From positions 186,001 to 250,000 of the forward strand of contig NZ_JACIBC010000007.1 of the NCBI RefSeq assembly GCF_014195095.1: a DNA stretch of 64,000 nucleotides. Direction: 5' to 3'. Made by a program: the position numbers and the translations under genes. Below are positions 54,437-62,987 of this stretch, piece by piece (within the stretch, counting starts at the first letter, position 1; the number at the start of each line of letters is the position of its first letter). The notes beneath the pieces are model-generated. The model was not told where the DNA came from, ran no database searches, and saw only the letters and a list, made by a program, of their open reading frames with translations. Origin of the DNA: Rhizobium sp. BK602 (GTDB taxonomy: Bacteria; Pseudomonadota; Alphaproteobacteria; Rhizobiales; Rhizobiaceae).

Positions 54437-56269
54437 TTGGCCCCTCCCATTCTGAAACTCGACGATATCTTCCTGAGCTTCGGTGGCGCGCCGCTTCTGG
54501 CCGGCGCCGGGCTGCAGGTCGAGTCGGGCGACAAGATCTGCCTGGTCGGCCGCAACGGCTCGGGCAAGTCGACGCTGCTGAAGATCGCCGCCGACATGGT
54601 CGAGGCGCAATCCGGCGAGGTCTTCCGTCATCCCTCCTCCACGGTGCGCTATCTCGAACAGGCGCCGGATTTCGCCGGCTACAAGACGGTGGCGGCCTAT
54701 GCCGAAGCAGGGCTTGGACCGGGCGACGATCCCTATCGCGTCACCTACCTGCTGTCCCATCTCGGTCTCACCGGCGAGGAAGACCCGAAGACCCTCTCGG
54801 GCGGCGAAGCCCGCCGCGCGGCTCTGGCCCGCGTCCTTGCGCCGGAGCCGGATATTCTGCTGCTCGACGAGCCGACGAACCATCTGGATCTGCCGACCAT
54901 CGAATGGCTGGAAGGCGAGCTGCAGAAGAGCCGCAGCGCCCTGGTGCTGATCTCGCACGACCGCCGCTTCCTGGAAAAGGTGTCGACCGCGACCGTCTGG
55001 CTCGATCGCGGCACCTCGCGGCGGCTGGACAAGGGCTTTGCCCATTTCGAGGCCTGGCGCGATCAGGTGCTGGAAGCCGAGGAGCTGGAGCAGCACAAGC
55101 TCGGCAAGGCGATCGAGCGCGAGGAACATTGGCTGCGCTATGGCGTCACCGCGCGGCGCAAGCGCAATATGCGCCGCCTTGGCGAGCTGCAGGACATGCG
55201 TGCGCGCCATCGCGGTCACAAGGGCGCTCTGGGCACGGTGCAGGCCGCTGCCGCCGACGCGCAGGAAAGCGGCAAGCTGGTGATCGAGGCGGACAAGATC
55301 ACCAAGGCCTATGACGAGCGCATTATCGTTGCGCCGTTTTCGATCCGCGTGCATCGCGGCGATTGCATCGGCCTCGTCGGTCCGAACGGTGCCGGCAAGA
55401 CGACGCTCCTGAAGATGCTGACCGGCCAACTCGCGCCGGATAGCGGCACGGTGAAGCTCGGCACCAATCTGGAGATCGCCACCCTCGATCAGAAGCGCGA
55501 GGAGCTCAATCCGGAAGACACGCTCGCCAACTACCTGACCGACGGCCGCGGCGAGAACCTGCTTGTGAATGGCGAGCAGCGGCATGTGACCGGCTACATG
55601 AAGGAATTCCTGTTCCAGCCGGAACAGGCGCGTACGCCGATCAAGAATCTCTCCGGCGGCGAGCGCGCCCGGCTGATGCTGGCGCGCATCCTGTCGCGGC
55701 CGACCAACCTGCTGATCCTCGACGAACCCACGAACGACCTCGACATCGAGACGCTCGATCTGCTGCAGGAGATCGTCGCCGGCTTTTCCGGCACGGTCAT
55801 CCTCGTCAGCCACGACCGCGATTTCCTCGACCGCACCGTGACCTCGACCATCGCACCGGCCAATCCGGAAGACCCGGACGGCCGCTGGATCGAATATGCC
55901 GGCGGTTATTCCGACATGCTTGCCCAGCGCAAGGGCGCGATCGAGGAGCGCAGGCGGGCGGAGAAGGCGGCCGAGAAGCCGAAGGCCTCGGAAGCGACCG
56001 CCGCCTCTGGCGCCGAGCCTTCGAAGGGCAAGGGCAAGCTCTCCTACAAGCAGAAATTCGCGCTGGAGAACCTGCCGAAGGAGATGGCCAAGGCCGAAGC
56101 AGAAATCGCTGTGCGCGAACAGAAGATGGCCGATCCCAACCTTTTCACCAAGGATCCGGCGGCATTCAACCGCCTCGCGGCCGAGATGGAAAAGCTGCGT
56201 AACAGCCTGGCCAGGATGGAAGAGGAATGGCTGGAGCTGGAGATGCTGCGGGAAGAGCTCGAAGGCTGA
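54437..56269 (+). CDS. ABC-F ATPase, Uup-like
   Basis: Soluble protein of 610 residues with two ATPase domains (Walker A GRNGSGKST about 35-43 and GPNGAGKTT about 316-324), signatures LSGGE twice, linker between (about 215-275) and a coiled-coil C-terminal domain (about 545-610) rich in Glu/Lys/Arg, as in Uup. No membrane segments. ABC-F proteins act on ribosomes or in DNA/translation stress. The start is TTG 54437, two bases after the TPK stop, with GTGGAG in place; cotranscribed with it. Confidence 0.93.
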   Translation: MAPPILKLDDIFLSFGGAPLLAGAGLQVESGDKICLVGRNGSGKSTLLKIAADMVEAQSGEVFRHPSSTVRYLEQAPDFAGYKTVAAYAEAGLGPGDDPYRVTYLLSHLGLTGEEDPKTLSGGEARRAALARVLAPEPDILLLDEPTNHLDLPTIEWLEGELQKSRSALVLISHDRRFLEKVSTATVWLDRGTSRRLDKGFAHFEAWRDQVLEAEELEQHKLGKAIEREEHWLRYGVTARRKRNMRRLGELQDMRARHRGHKGALGTVQAAAADAQESGKLVIEADKITKAYDERIIVAPFSIRVHRGDCIGLVGPNGAGKTTLLKMLTGQLAPDSGTVKLGTNLEIATLDQKREELNPEDTLANYLTDGRGENLLVNGEQRHVTGYMKEFLFQPEQARTPIKNLSGGERARLMLARILSRPTNLLILDEPTNDLDIETLDLLQEIVAGFSGTVILVSHDRDFLDRTVTSTIAPANPEDPDGRWIEYAGGYSDMLAQRKGAIEERRRAEKAAEKPKASEATAASGAEPSKGKGKLSYKQKFALENLPKEMAKAEAEIAVREQKMADPNLFTKDPAAFNRLAAEMEKLRNSLARMEEEWLELEMLREELEG

Positions 56270-56614
56270 GCAACGGCGCGGCCTCCGCTTCCCGCCCCAG
56301 CTCTTTGGTCGCGATTGCCGTCATAACTCTGTGATCGACCTGCAATATTAGAAAAAACAAACAGTTGCGGCGAGCCGTATCGCGCTATTGCCTGTTGTCG
56401 AATTCGACAAAGGGTTTATACATTATGCGAAATCACCGGCCGGCTGGGCCGGATGATCGACGGGTCGGCGCGACGCGTCGATACATGGGAAAGTCCGAAG
56501 GAACCTGCTGGGGTTTCGCCATGGGCGACAGGTTCCTCTTAGAGATTGCAAGGCAGACATAATGAACAATTGACGCGACGGCGCTGCCGCCGTCGGTTTA
56601 CTTGGGGGGCCTTC
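56270..56614 (+). other. 345-bp region upstream of the RND efflux operon
   Basis: No credible gene. It contains the promoter and palindrome at 56395-56422 and a composite hairpin at 56499-56537 (9-bp AGGAACCTG/CAGGTTCCT and inner TCGCC/GGCGA), giving the efflux operon a structured leader of about 190 nt. Confidence 0.6.
56395..56422 (+). promoter_or_regulatory. Palindromic operator overlapping RND operon promoter
   Basis: TTGTCGAATTCGACAA (56395-56410) is a perfect 16-bp palindrome. Its first half doubles as a -35 (TTGTCG), 16 bp before TATACA (56417-56422). A repressor bound here would block RNA polymerase. No regulator gene is adjacent. Confidence 0.65.
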
Positions 56615-57793
56615 ATGACGCTGGCGCGTGTCGCTCTATTCAGCTGTGCAATTGCCGTTCTTACCGCATCCCAGGTGTTGGCGCAGAGTGCGCCGCCCGC
56701 AGCCCCGGTCACGGTTGCCAAGCCTGTCGTCCGGGATGTCATCGACAGCGATGAGTTCATCGGGCGCTTCCAGGCGGTCGACGAGGTCTCCGTCCGTTCC
56801 CGTATCGGCGGCTATCTGCAGGAAGTGCATTTTGAAGACGGCACCATGGTCAAGCAGGGAGACCTGCTCTTCGTCATCGACCAGCGGCCGTATGTCAACG
56901 CGCTGAACGAAGCCACGGCGTCCCTGGAGGTCGCGAAGTCGACGCTGACGAATGCCGAGGCGCAATTTACCCGCACGCAGGCCCTGGCGGGCACCGGCAG
57001 CCTGTCCGCGTCCAATCTCGACGACCGCCGCCGCGACCTGATCTCGGCGCAGGCCAATGTTCGCGGCGCGCAGGCCTCCGTCGATCGGGCCACGCTCGAC
57101 ATGGAATATACCAAGATCACCGCGCCGCTCAGCGGCCGCATCGACCGGCGGCTGATCTCGGTCGGCAATCTCGTGCAGGCCGACCAGACGGTCCTGACCA
57201 CCATCGTCTCGCTCGATCCGATCGATTTCTATTTCGATGTCGACGAACGCCGGCTGCTGTCCTATGCCGACGAGGCGCGCAAGCACGGCAGCGCCCTGCA
57301 ACAGGGCGGCGGCGGTCTCAACGTCACCGTGACGATCGCCGATCCGCGCCAGAAGCCGTTCAAGGGCAAGCTCGATTTCTCGGAAAACCGCGTCGACAAC
57401 GAAACCGGCACGATGCGCGTGCGCGCCCGCTTCCCCAATCCGAATTTCGTCCTGCAGCCCGGCCTTTTCGGGCGCATCCAGGTCGAAGGTTCCAACAGCT
57501 ACAAGGCGGTCCTCGTTCCCGACGAAGCCATCGGCTCCGATCAGAGCCAGCGCGTCGTCTATACGGTCGGCGCCGACGGCAATGTCGCGCCGAAGGCCGT
57601 CCGGCTCGGGCCGAAGCTTTATGGCTACCGCGTCATCCGCGAGGGCATGACCGGCGACGAGACCATCGTCGTCAACGGGCTGATGCGCATCCGGCCGGGC
57701 GTCAAGATCGCTCCGCAACTGATCGAACTGCCGCAGGAAGCGCCGAATGACGAGGCGCCGGCCCAGGCAGCGGCTCAGGGGACGGACCAATGA
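56615..57793 (+). CDS. RND efflux periplasmic adaptor
   Basis: Membrane-fusion protein of 392 residues linking an RND pump to an outer-membrane channel. Signal peptide ending VLAQ (about 1-24), biotinyl-lipoyl-like half YLQEVHFEDGTMVKQGDLLFVID, coiled-coil hairpin (about 95-170), second half ITAPLSGRIDRRLISVGNLV, then beta-barrel domain. ATG 56615 follows GGGGGG. The ATGA overlap with the pump gene shows coupling. No outer-membrane factor gene follows. Confidence 0.94.
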   Translation: MTLARVALFSCAIAVLTASQVLAQSAPPAAPVTVAKPVVRDVIDSDEFIGRFQAVDEVSVRSRIGGYLQEVHFEDGTMVKQGDLLFVIDQRPYVNALNEATASLEVAKSTLTNAEAQFTRTQALAGTGSLSASNLDDRRRDLISAQANVRGAQASVDRATLDMEYTKITAPLSGRIDRRLISVGNLVQADQTVLTTIVSLDPIDFYFDVDERRLLSYADEARKHGSALQQGGGGLNVTVTIADPRQKPFKGKLDFSENRVDNETGTMRVRARFPNPNFVLQPGLFGRIQVEGSNSYKAVLVPDEAIGSDQSQRVVYTVGADGNVAPKAVRLGPKLYGYRVIREGMTGDETIVVNGLMRIRPGVKIAPQLIELPQEAPNDEAPAQAAAQGTDQ

Positions 57794-60700
57794 GGTTTTC
57801 CCATTTCTTCGTCGACCGGCCGATTTTCGCCTCGGTCCTGTCCATCGTGCTGCTGATCGTCGGCGGCATCGCCTATTTCCAGTTGCCGGTGGCGCAATAT
57901 CCGGAAATTGCGCCGCCGACCATCGTGGTGCGCACCTCCTATCCCGGCGCCGACGCCCAGACCATCGCCGATACGGTGGCGACGCCGATCGAGCAGGAGG
58001 TCAACGGCGTCGAGGACATGCTCTACATGTCCTCCTATTCCAGCGCCGACGGCTCGATGGCGCTGACCATCACCTTCAAGCTCGGCACCGATCTCGACAA
58101 GGCGCAGGTGCTGGTGCAGAACCGCGTCTCGATCGCCGAGCCGCGCCTGCCCGAAGAGGTGCGCCGCATCGGCATCACCACGGTCAAGAGCTCGCCTGAC
58201 CTGATGATGGTCGTGCACCTGCTGTCGCCCGACAATCGCTACGACCAGCTCTATATCTCCAACTACGCCCGCACCCGCATCCGCGACCTGCTCGTGCGTC
58301 TCGACGGTGTCGGTGATGTGCAGCTCTTCGGCGAGCGGCAATATTCGCTGCGCATCTGGCTCGATCCGGAGAAGCTCGCCGCCTACGGCATGACCGCCGG
58401 CGATATCGTCCAGGCGCTCAGGGACCAGAACGTGCAGGTCTCGGGCGGCTCGATCGGCGGGCCGCCGGTGTCCGGCACCAATGCCTTCCAGTATACGGTG
58501 ACGACGCAGGGACGCTTTTCCGATGCGCGGCAATTCCGCTACGTCATCGTCAAGGCGACGGGCGATGGCCGGCTGGTGCAGCTGCAGGACGTGGCGCGTA
58601 TCGAGCTCGGCGCGCAGGATTACGTCACCAACAGCTATCTGAACGGCAGCCCGGCCGTCGCGCTCGGCGTCTTCGCCCGGCCCGGCACCAATGCGCTCGA
58701 TGCCGCCGCCGATATCCAGAAGACGATGCGGAGCCTGGCGCAGGATTTCCCGCAGGGTCTCGAATATCGCATCATCTACAATCCGACGGAGTTCATCTCG
58801 GAATCGATCAACGAGGTCTACAAGACGATCTTCGAGGCGGCGGTGCTCGTCGCCATCGTCGTGCTGGTCTTCCTGCAATCCTGGCGGACGGCGATCATCC
58901 CGATCGTCGCGATCCCGGTGTCGCTGATCGGCACCTTCGCCTTCCTGCTGGCCTTCGGCTTCTCGTTGAACATGCTGACGCTGTTCGGCCTGGTGCTCGC
59001 CATCGGCATCGTCGTCGACGACGCCATCGTGGTGGTCGAGAATGTCGAGCGCAATCTCGCCCTCGGCATGACGCCGAAAGAGGCGTCGCATGTGACCATG
59101 AACGAGGTCGGCACCGCCGTTCTGGCGATCTCGCTGGTGCTGATCGCCGTCTTCCTGCCGACGGCCTTCATTCCCGGCATATCGGGCCAGTTCTACCGGC
59201 AGTTTGCCGTGACGATCTCGGTGGCGACGGCGATCTCCTGCCTGAATTCGCTGACGCTGTCGCCGGCGATCGCCGCCATCGTGCTGCGGCCACATGACCA
59301 CAAGAAATCCAACAATATCTTCTCGCGCTTCGGCCGCGCTCTCGGCGACGGCTTCAATCGCGGTTTCGAGGCGATGAGTCGCGGCTATTCCTGGATCATT
59401 CGCCGCTTCGTCAGCACCTGGGTCGCCGTGGGCTTGGCCCTGGTCGTCTTCGTCGGCCTGCTCGGCGCGACCTGGTATATGGGCAGGATCGTGCCGCAAG
59501 GCTTCATTCCGACCATGGACCAGGGCTATGCCATCGTCGTCGTGCAACTGCCTGACGGCGCGTCGCTGGCGCGCACCAACGCGGTCATCGAGAAAGCGAC
59601 CGACATCATCAAGAAGACGCCCGGCGTGGCAAACGCCGTCGCCTTCGCCGGCTTCAACGGCGCCACCTTCACGAATGCCTCGAACTCCGGCGTCATCTTC
59701 ACGCCGTTCACCCCCTTCGAGGAGCGTCTGAAGAGCGGCGAAAGCGCCAATCAGATCATCGGCCAGCTCTTCGGCAGCCTGCAGGGCATCCAGGAGGCCT
59801 TCATCATCGCCATTCCGCCGCCTTCCATCCGTGGCGTCGGCAATTCCGGCGGCTTCAAGATGCAGATCATGGACCGGGAAAATCCCGACATGCGCCGCAT
59901 CCTGCCTCTTGCCTACCAGCTCATGGGGGCGGCGGCGCAGAACAAGGGCGTCACCGGCGTCTTCACCACCTTCTCGGCAAATAGTCCGCAATATTTCCTG
60001 GCGATCGACCGCGACAAGGCGCGGGCGCTGAACGTGCCGATCCCGAATATCTTCGAAACCCTGTCGATCAATCTCGGCACTTCCTATGTCAACGACTTCA
60101 ACGCCTTCGGCCGCGTCTATCAGGTGCGGGCGCAGGCCGACCAGCAATATCGCATGGACCGTGAGGACATTCTGGCGCTGAAGGTCCGGTCGGCGACCGG
60201 CGCATTGGTGCCGCTCGGCACCCTCGTCGATATCCGCGATACGACCGGCCCGACGCTCGTCCAGCGCTACAACATGTATGTCTCGGTTCCGGTACAGGGC
60301 AATCCCGGTCCCGGCGTTTCCACCGGCAGTGCCCTCGACACCATGGAGGGGCTGGCGAAGAACCTGCTGCCAGCAGGCACGACCTTCGAATGGACCGAGC
60401 TTGCCTATCAGGAAAAGAACACCGGCAATACGGCGGTCTATATTTTCGCCCTGTCGGTCATCTTCGTCTTCCTGGCGCTTGCCGCCCAGTATGAAAGCTG
60501 GACCTTGCCGCTTGCGATCATCCTGATCGTGCCGCTGGCGGTGCTGGCTGCGTTGATCGGGGTGCATTTGAGGGGCATGGACAACAATATCCTGACGCAG
60601 ATCGGCCTGATCGTGCTGATCGGCCTGGCGGCGAAGAATGCGATCCTGATCGTGGAATTCGCCCGGCAAGCGCAACTGGAGGGCAATAGCGCCGTCGAGG

Positions 60701-60969
60701 CGGCGATCGAGGCCAGCCATCTGCGCCTGCGGCCGATCCTGATGACCGCCTTTGCCTTCATCTTCGGCGTCGTGCCGCTGATGATCGCTACCGGCCCTGG
60801 GGCGGAAATGCGCCAGTCGCTCGGCACGGCGGTCTTTTCGGGCATGCTCGGCGTGACGCTGTTCGGGCTGTTCCTGACCCCGGTCTTCTATGTCGTGCTG
60901 CGCAGGCGGCGCAAGCAGCCGGAGGCTCCGGCGGCGGAGGCCGTGGTGCCGGATACCGCCGTGCACTGA
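57790..60969 (+). CDS. RND multidrug efflux pump (HAE1 type)
   Basis: Inner-membrane proton-driven exporter of 1059 residues, with twelve membrane segments and two large periplasmic loops. N-terminus RFSHFFVDRPIFASVLSIVL, HAE1 motif GIVVDDAIVVVENVER in TM4 (the proton-relay Asp pair) and GLAAKNAILIVEFAR in TM10. Related to AcrB/MexF-type pumps; the substrate is not predictable. Cotranscribed with the adaptor. Confidence 0.95.
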   Translation: MRFSHFFVDRPIFASVLSIVLLIVGGIAYFQLPVAQYPEIAPPTIVVRTSYPGADAQTIADTVATPIEQEVNGVEDMLYMSSYSSADGSMALTITFKLGTDLDKAQVLVQNRVSIAEPRLPEEVRRIGITTVKSSPDLMMVVHLLSPDNRYDQLYISNYARTRIRDLLVRLDGVGDVQLFGERQYSLRIWLDPEKLAAYGMTAGDIVQALRDQNVQVSGGSIGGPPVSGTNAFQYTVTTQGRFSDARQFRYVIVKATGDGRLVQLQDVARIELGAQDYVTNSYLNGSPAVALGVFARPGTNALDAAADIQKTMRSLAQDFPQGLEYRIIYNPTEFISESINEVYKTIFEAAVLVAIVVLVFLQSWRTAIIPIVAIPVSLIGTFAFLLAFGFSLNMLTLFGLVLAIGIVVDDAIVVVENVERNLALGMTPKEASHVTMNEVGTAVLAISLVLIAVFLPTAFIPGISGQFYRQFAVTISVATAISCLNSLTLSPAIAAIVLRPHDHKKSNNIFSRFGRALGDGFNRGFEAMSRGYSWIIRRFVSTWVAVGLALVVFVGLLGATWYMGRIVPQGFIPTMDQGYAIVVVQLPDGASLARTNAVIEKATDIIKKTPGVANAVAFAGFNGATFTNASNSGVIFTPFTPFEERLKSGESANQIIGQLFGSLQGIQEAFIIAIPPPSIRGVGNSGGFKMQIMDRENPDMRRILPLAYQLMGAAAQNKGVTGVFTTFSANSPQYFLAIDRDKARALNVPIPNIFETLSINLGTSYVNDFNAFGRVYQVRAQADQQYRMDREDILALKVRSATGALVPLGTLVDIRDTTGPTLVQRYNMYVSVPVQGNPGPGVSTGSALDTMEGLAKNLLPAGTTFEWTELAYQEKNTGNTAVYIFALSVIFVFLALAAQYESWTLPLAIILIVPLAVLAALIGVHLRGMDNNILTQIGLIVLIGLAAKNAILIVEFARQAQLEGNSAVEAAIEASHLRLRPILMTAFAFIFGVVPLMIATGPGAEMRQSLGTAVFSGMLGVTLFGLFLTPVFYVVLRRRRKQPEAPAAEAVVPDTAVH

Positions 60970-60975
60970 TGCCGT

Positions 60976-61704
60976 TCAGAGATGCGGATTGCGTGGCCGG
61001 TATTTCTTCACCAGCCGCTGGTTGGTTTCCTTGGCGCCCGGCATGTTGGCGCTGAGATAGACGGGCGGGTCGCCGTCCCTGGAGAGATCGGCGGCGACTT
61101 CGGCGAAGATGGCGTTGAGCAGGGAGGCGCCGATCGCCGTTGACGCTGGTCCGACCTTCAGCAGGCTTTCCGGCAGATCGATGATGGCGTCGCCGGGCGG
61201 CAGGCCGTTGTCGAGGACGATGTCGGCAATGTCGGCGAGCCTGCGGCGGCCGTTGGCGATGGCGGCGGAATAGGCAAGCGAGGTGATGGCGATGACGGTC
61301 GCGCCGATCTCGCGGCCATAATCGGCGGCTTCGACCGGAGCGGCATTGACGCCGGAATTGGAGGCGATGATCAGCACGTCGCCGGGCTGCATGCCATAAC
61401 GCTCGAAGATCGGCCGGATCAGGCCCTCGGTGCGCTCATAGACCGAGCTGATGACGGCGCCCTCATGCAGCATGGCGGAACCGACCAGAACCGGAATGGT
61501 AAAGGCAAGGCCACCGGCGCGGTAGTGCACCTCCTCGGCCAGCATATGCGAGTGGCCGGTGCCGAAGACATAGACGCGCCGGTCGGCGCGCGCCGCCGCC
61601 GCGATGACGGCGGCCGCTTTTGCCATCGGCTCGGCGAGCGTATCGCGAAGGGTTTCCAGCCGGCCGATCAGGGCGGAGAAATAGCTGTCCGTAATTGCGG
61701 TCAT
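60976..61704 (-). CDS. SIS-domain sugar-phosphate-binding protein
   Basis: Cytoplasmic protein of 242 residues with a SIS domain: VYVFGTGHSHMLAEEVHYRAGG and LIIASNSGVNAAPVEAA bind sugar phosphate. It resembles UPF0309-type proteins (isomerase or regulator of amino-sugar metabolism). It lies in the same leftward direction as nagA and the SIS-type deaminase, with a dispersed repeat between, so a role in amino-sugar catabolism is likely. It converges with the RND operon across 6 bp. Confidence 0.87.
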   Translation of the reverse strand: MTAITDSYFSALIGRLETLRDTLAEPMAKAAAVIAAAARADRRVYVFGTGHSHMLAEEVHYRAGGLAFTIPVLVGSAMLHEGAVISSVYERTEGLIRPIFERYGMQPGDVLIIASNSGVNAAPVEAADYGREIGATVIAITSLAYSAAIANGRRRLADIADIVLDNGLPPGDAIIDLPESLLKVGPASTAIGASLLNAIFAEVAADLSRDGDPPVYLSANMPGAKETNQRLVKKYRPRNPHL

Positions 61705-61720
61705 CCCGCGCCCTTTCCTT

Positions 61721-61826
61721 AGAGCAATTCCAGGAAAAGTGCGTTAGCGGTTTTCCGTCCGGAATTGCGTAACAACAAAGAGATAGAGCGTTTTCGCGAT
61801 TCGGAGAAAAGCGGAAATGCTCTAGG
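61721..61826. repeat. Rhizobial palindromic intergenic repeat
   Basis: About 105 bp: GCAATTCC (61724-61731) pairs with GGAATTGC (61761-61768), with inner GGAAAA/TTTTCC, followed by a second palindrome AGAGCGTTTT...GGAAATGCTCT. This text is familiar from many Rhizobiaceae intergenic regions. It lies between nagA and the SIS gene. Confidence 0.7.
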
Positions 61827-61829
61827 TTC

Positions 61830-62987
61830 TCAGGCCGAAGGCTTGCCCGAGATCCATGTCCTGGTGACTTCGATGCCGTCGGTGATATGGACCAGATCGG
61901 CGCGGGTGCCCGGTGTCAGGCGTCCGCGATCGGTGAGCCGCAGGAAGCGGGCTGGATAGGAGGTCGCCATGCGCAGGGCTTCCGCCAGCGGCAGTTCGAG
62001 GATGTTGACGCCGTAGCGGATGGTCGAGGCCATATCGACGTCGGAGCCGGCCAGCGTGCCGTCATCCAGGGTCAGCTTCGAGCAGTAGCCGCCCTTGCTG
62101 CGGTAGACGGTGCGGCCGTTCAGCGTGAAGCTGTCGAGATCGGTGCCGACGAGCGACATGGCATCGGTGACGAAGAACAGCCGGCCCTCGCCGCGTTTGG
62201 CGCGCAGCGCGACGCGCAGCGCCTTGGGATCGACATGGTGGCCGTCGGCGATGATGCCGCACCAGGGCGCCGGGTGGTCGATGGCGGCACCGACGAGGCC
62301 GGGCGCGCGATGGCCCATCTGGCTCATGGCGTTGAAGAGATGGGTGACGCCACGCGCGCCGGCGTCGAAGCGGGCATCCGCCGCATCCGCCGTGCAGTCG
62401 CTATGACCGATGCTGACAATGACGCCGCCTTCGGCGAGCGCCCGCACCTGCCGCTCCGTCACCTGTTCGGCTGCCATCGTGACCAGCAGCGTGCCGATGG
62501 CCTCGCGGGCGCGGATGAAGGTCTTGACGTCGCTGTCCTCGACCGGGCGCATCAGTTCGGCCAGATGCGCGCCCTTGCGCGCGGGTGCCAGATGCGGACC
62601 TTCGAGATGCAGGCCGGCGACGCCGCGATCGGCCTTGACGGCCTCGATCGCCGCCTCGATGGCGGCCGTCGTGGCTGCCGCGACGTCGGTGATCAGCGTC
62701 GGCAGCAGTGCCGTTGTGCCATAGGGGCGATGACCCGCGGCGATCCTGTACATGGATTCGGGCGAGGGATCGTCGTTCAGCATGCGGCCGCCGCCGCCAT
62801 TCACCTGCGCGTCGATGAAGCCGGGCGACAGCACGCCGCCATCGAGGTGGATGACCTCGGCATTGTCGGGGAGGTCGTTGGCGGCGGTGATCGCCTGCAC
62901 CCGGCCGTTGCCGACCACAAGCGCACTGTCCTCGTGAAATCGCTCGCCGTCGAAGATGCGGGCGCCGGTAAAGACCTGATGGTTCAT
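61830..62987 (-). CDS. nagA: N-acetylglucosamine-6-phosphate deacetylase
   Basis: Amidohydrolase of 385 residues removing acetate from GlcNAc-6-P. Motifs: GFIDAQVNGGGG, LHLEGPHLAP (metal Glu), HSDCTAD, THLFNAMSQMGHRAPG, IADGHHVDP, FFVTDAMSLVG (catalytic Asp). The start is ATG 62987, overlapping the deaminase stop as TGATG, with GGAG eight bases upstream; GTG 62990 is possible. The product GlcN-6-P would go to the adjacent SIS deaminase. Confidence 0.95.
   Translation of the reverse strand: MNHQVFTGARIFDGERFHEDSALVVGNGRVQAITAANDLPDNAEVIHLDGGVLSPGFIDAQVNGGGGRMLNDDPSPESMYRIAAGHRPYGTTALLPTLITDVAAATTAAIEAAIEAVKADRGVAGLHLEGPHLAPARKGAHLAELMRPVEDSDVKTFIRAREAIGTLLVTMAAEQVTERQVRALAEGGVIVSIGHSDCTADAADARFDAGARGVTHLFNAMSQMGHRAPGLVGAAIDHPAPWCGIIADGHHVDPKALRVALRAKRGEGRLFFVTDAMSLVGTDLDSFTLNGRTVYRSKGGYCSKLTLDDGTLAGSDVDMASTIRYGVNILELPLAEALRMATSYPARFLRLTDRGRLTPGTRADLVHITDGIEVTRTWISGKPSA

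Noticed and set aside
56365..56562. 65-codon frame upstream of the RND operon
   Set aside because: It crosses the promoter palindrome region and the leader hairpin; no ribosome-binding site. A shorter 25-codon piece (56485-56562) is possible but unsupported.
57775..60966. 1063-codon open frame antisense to the RND pump gene
   Set aside because: Same GC-rich shadow effect; composition is His/Asp/Arg-rich nonsense with no recognisable motif.
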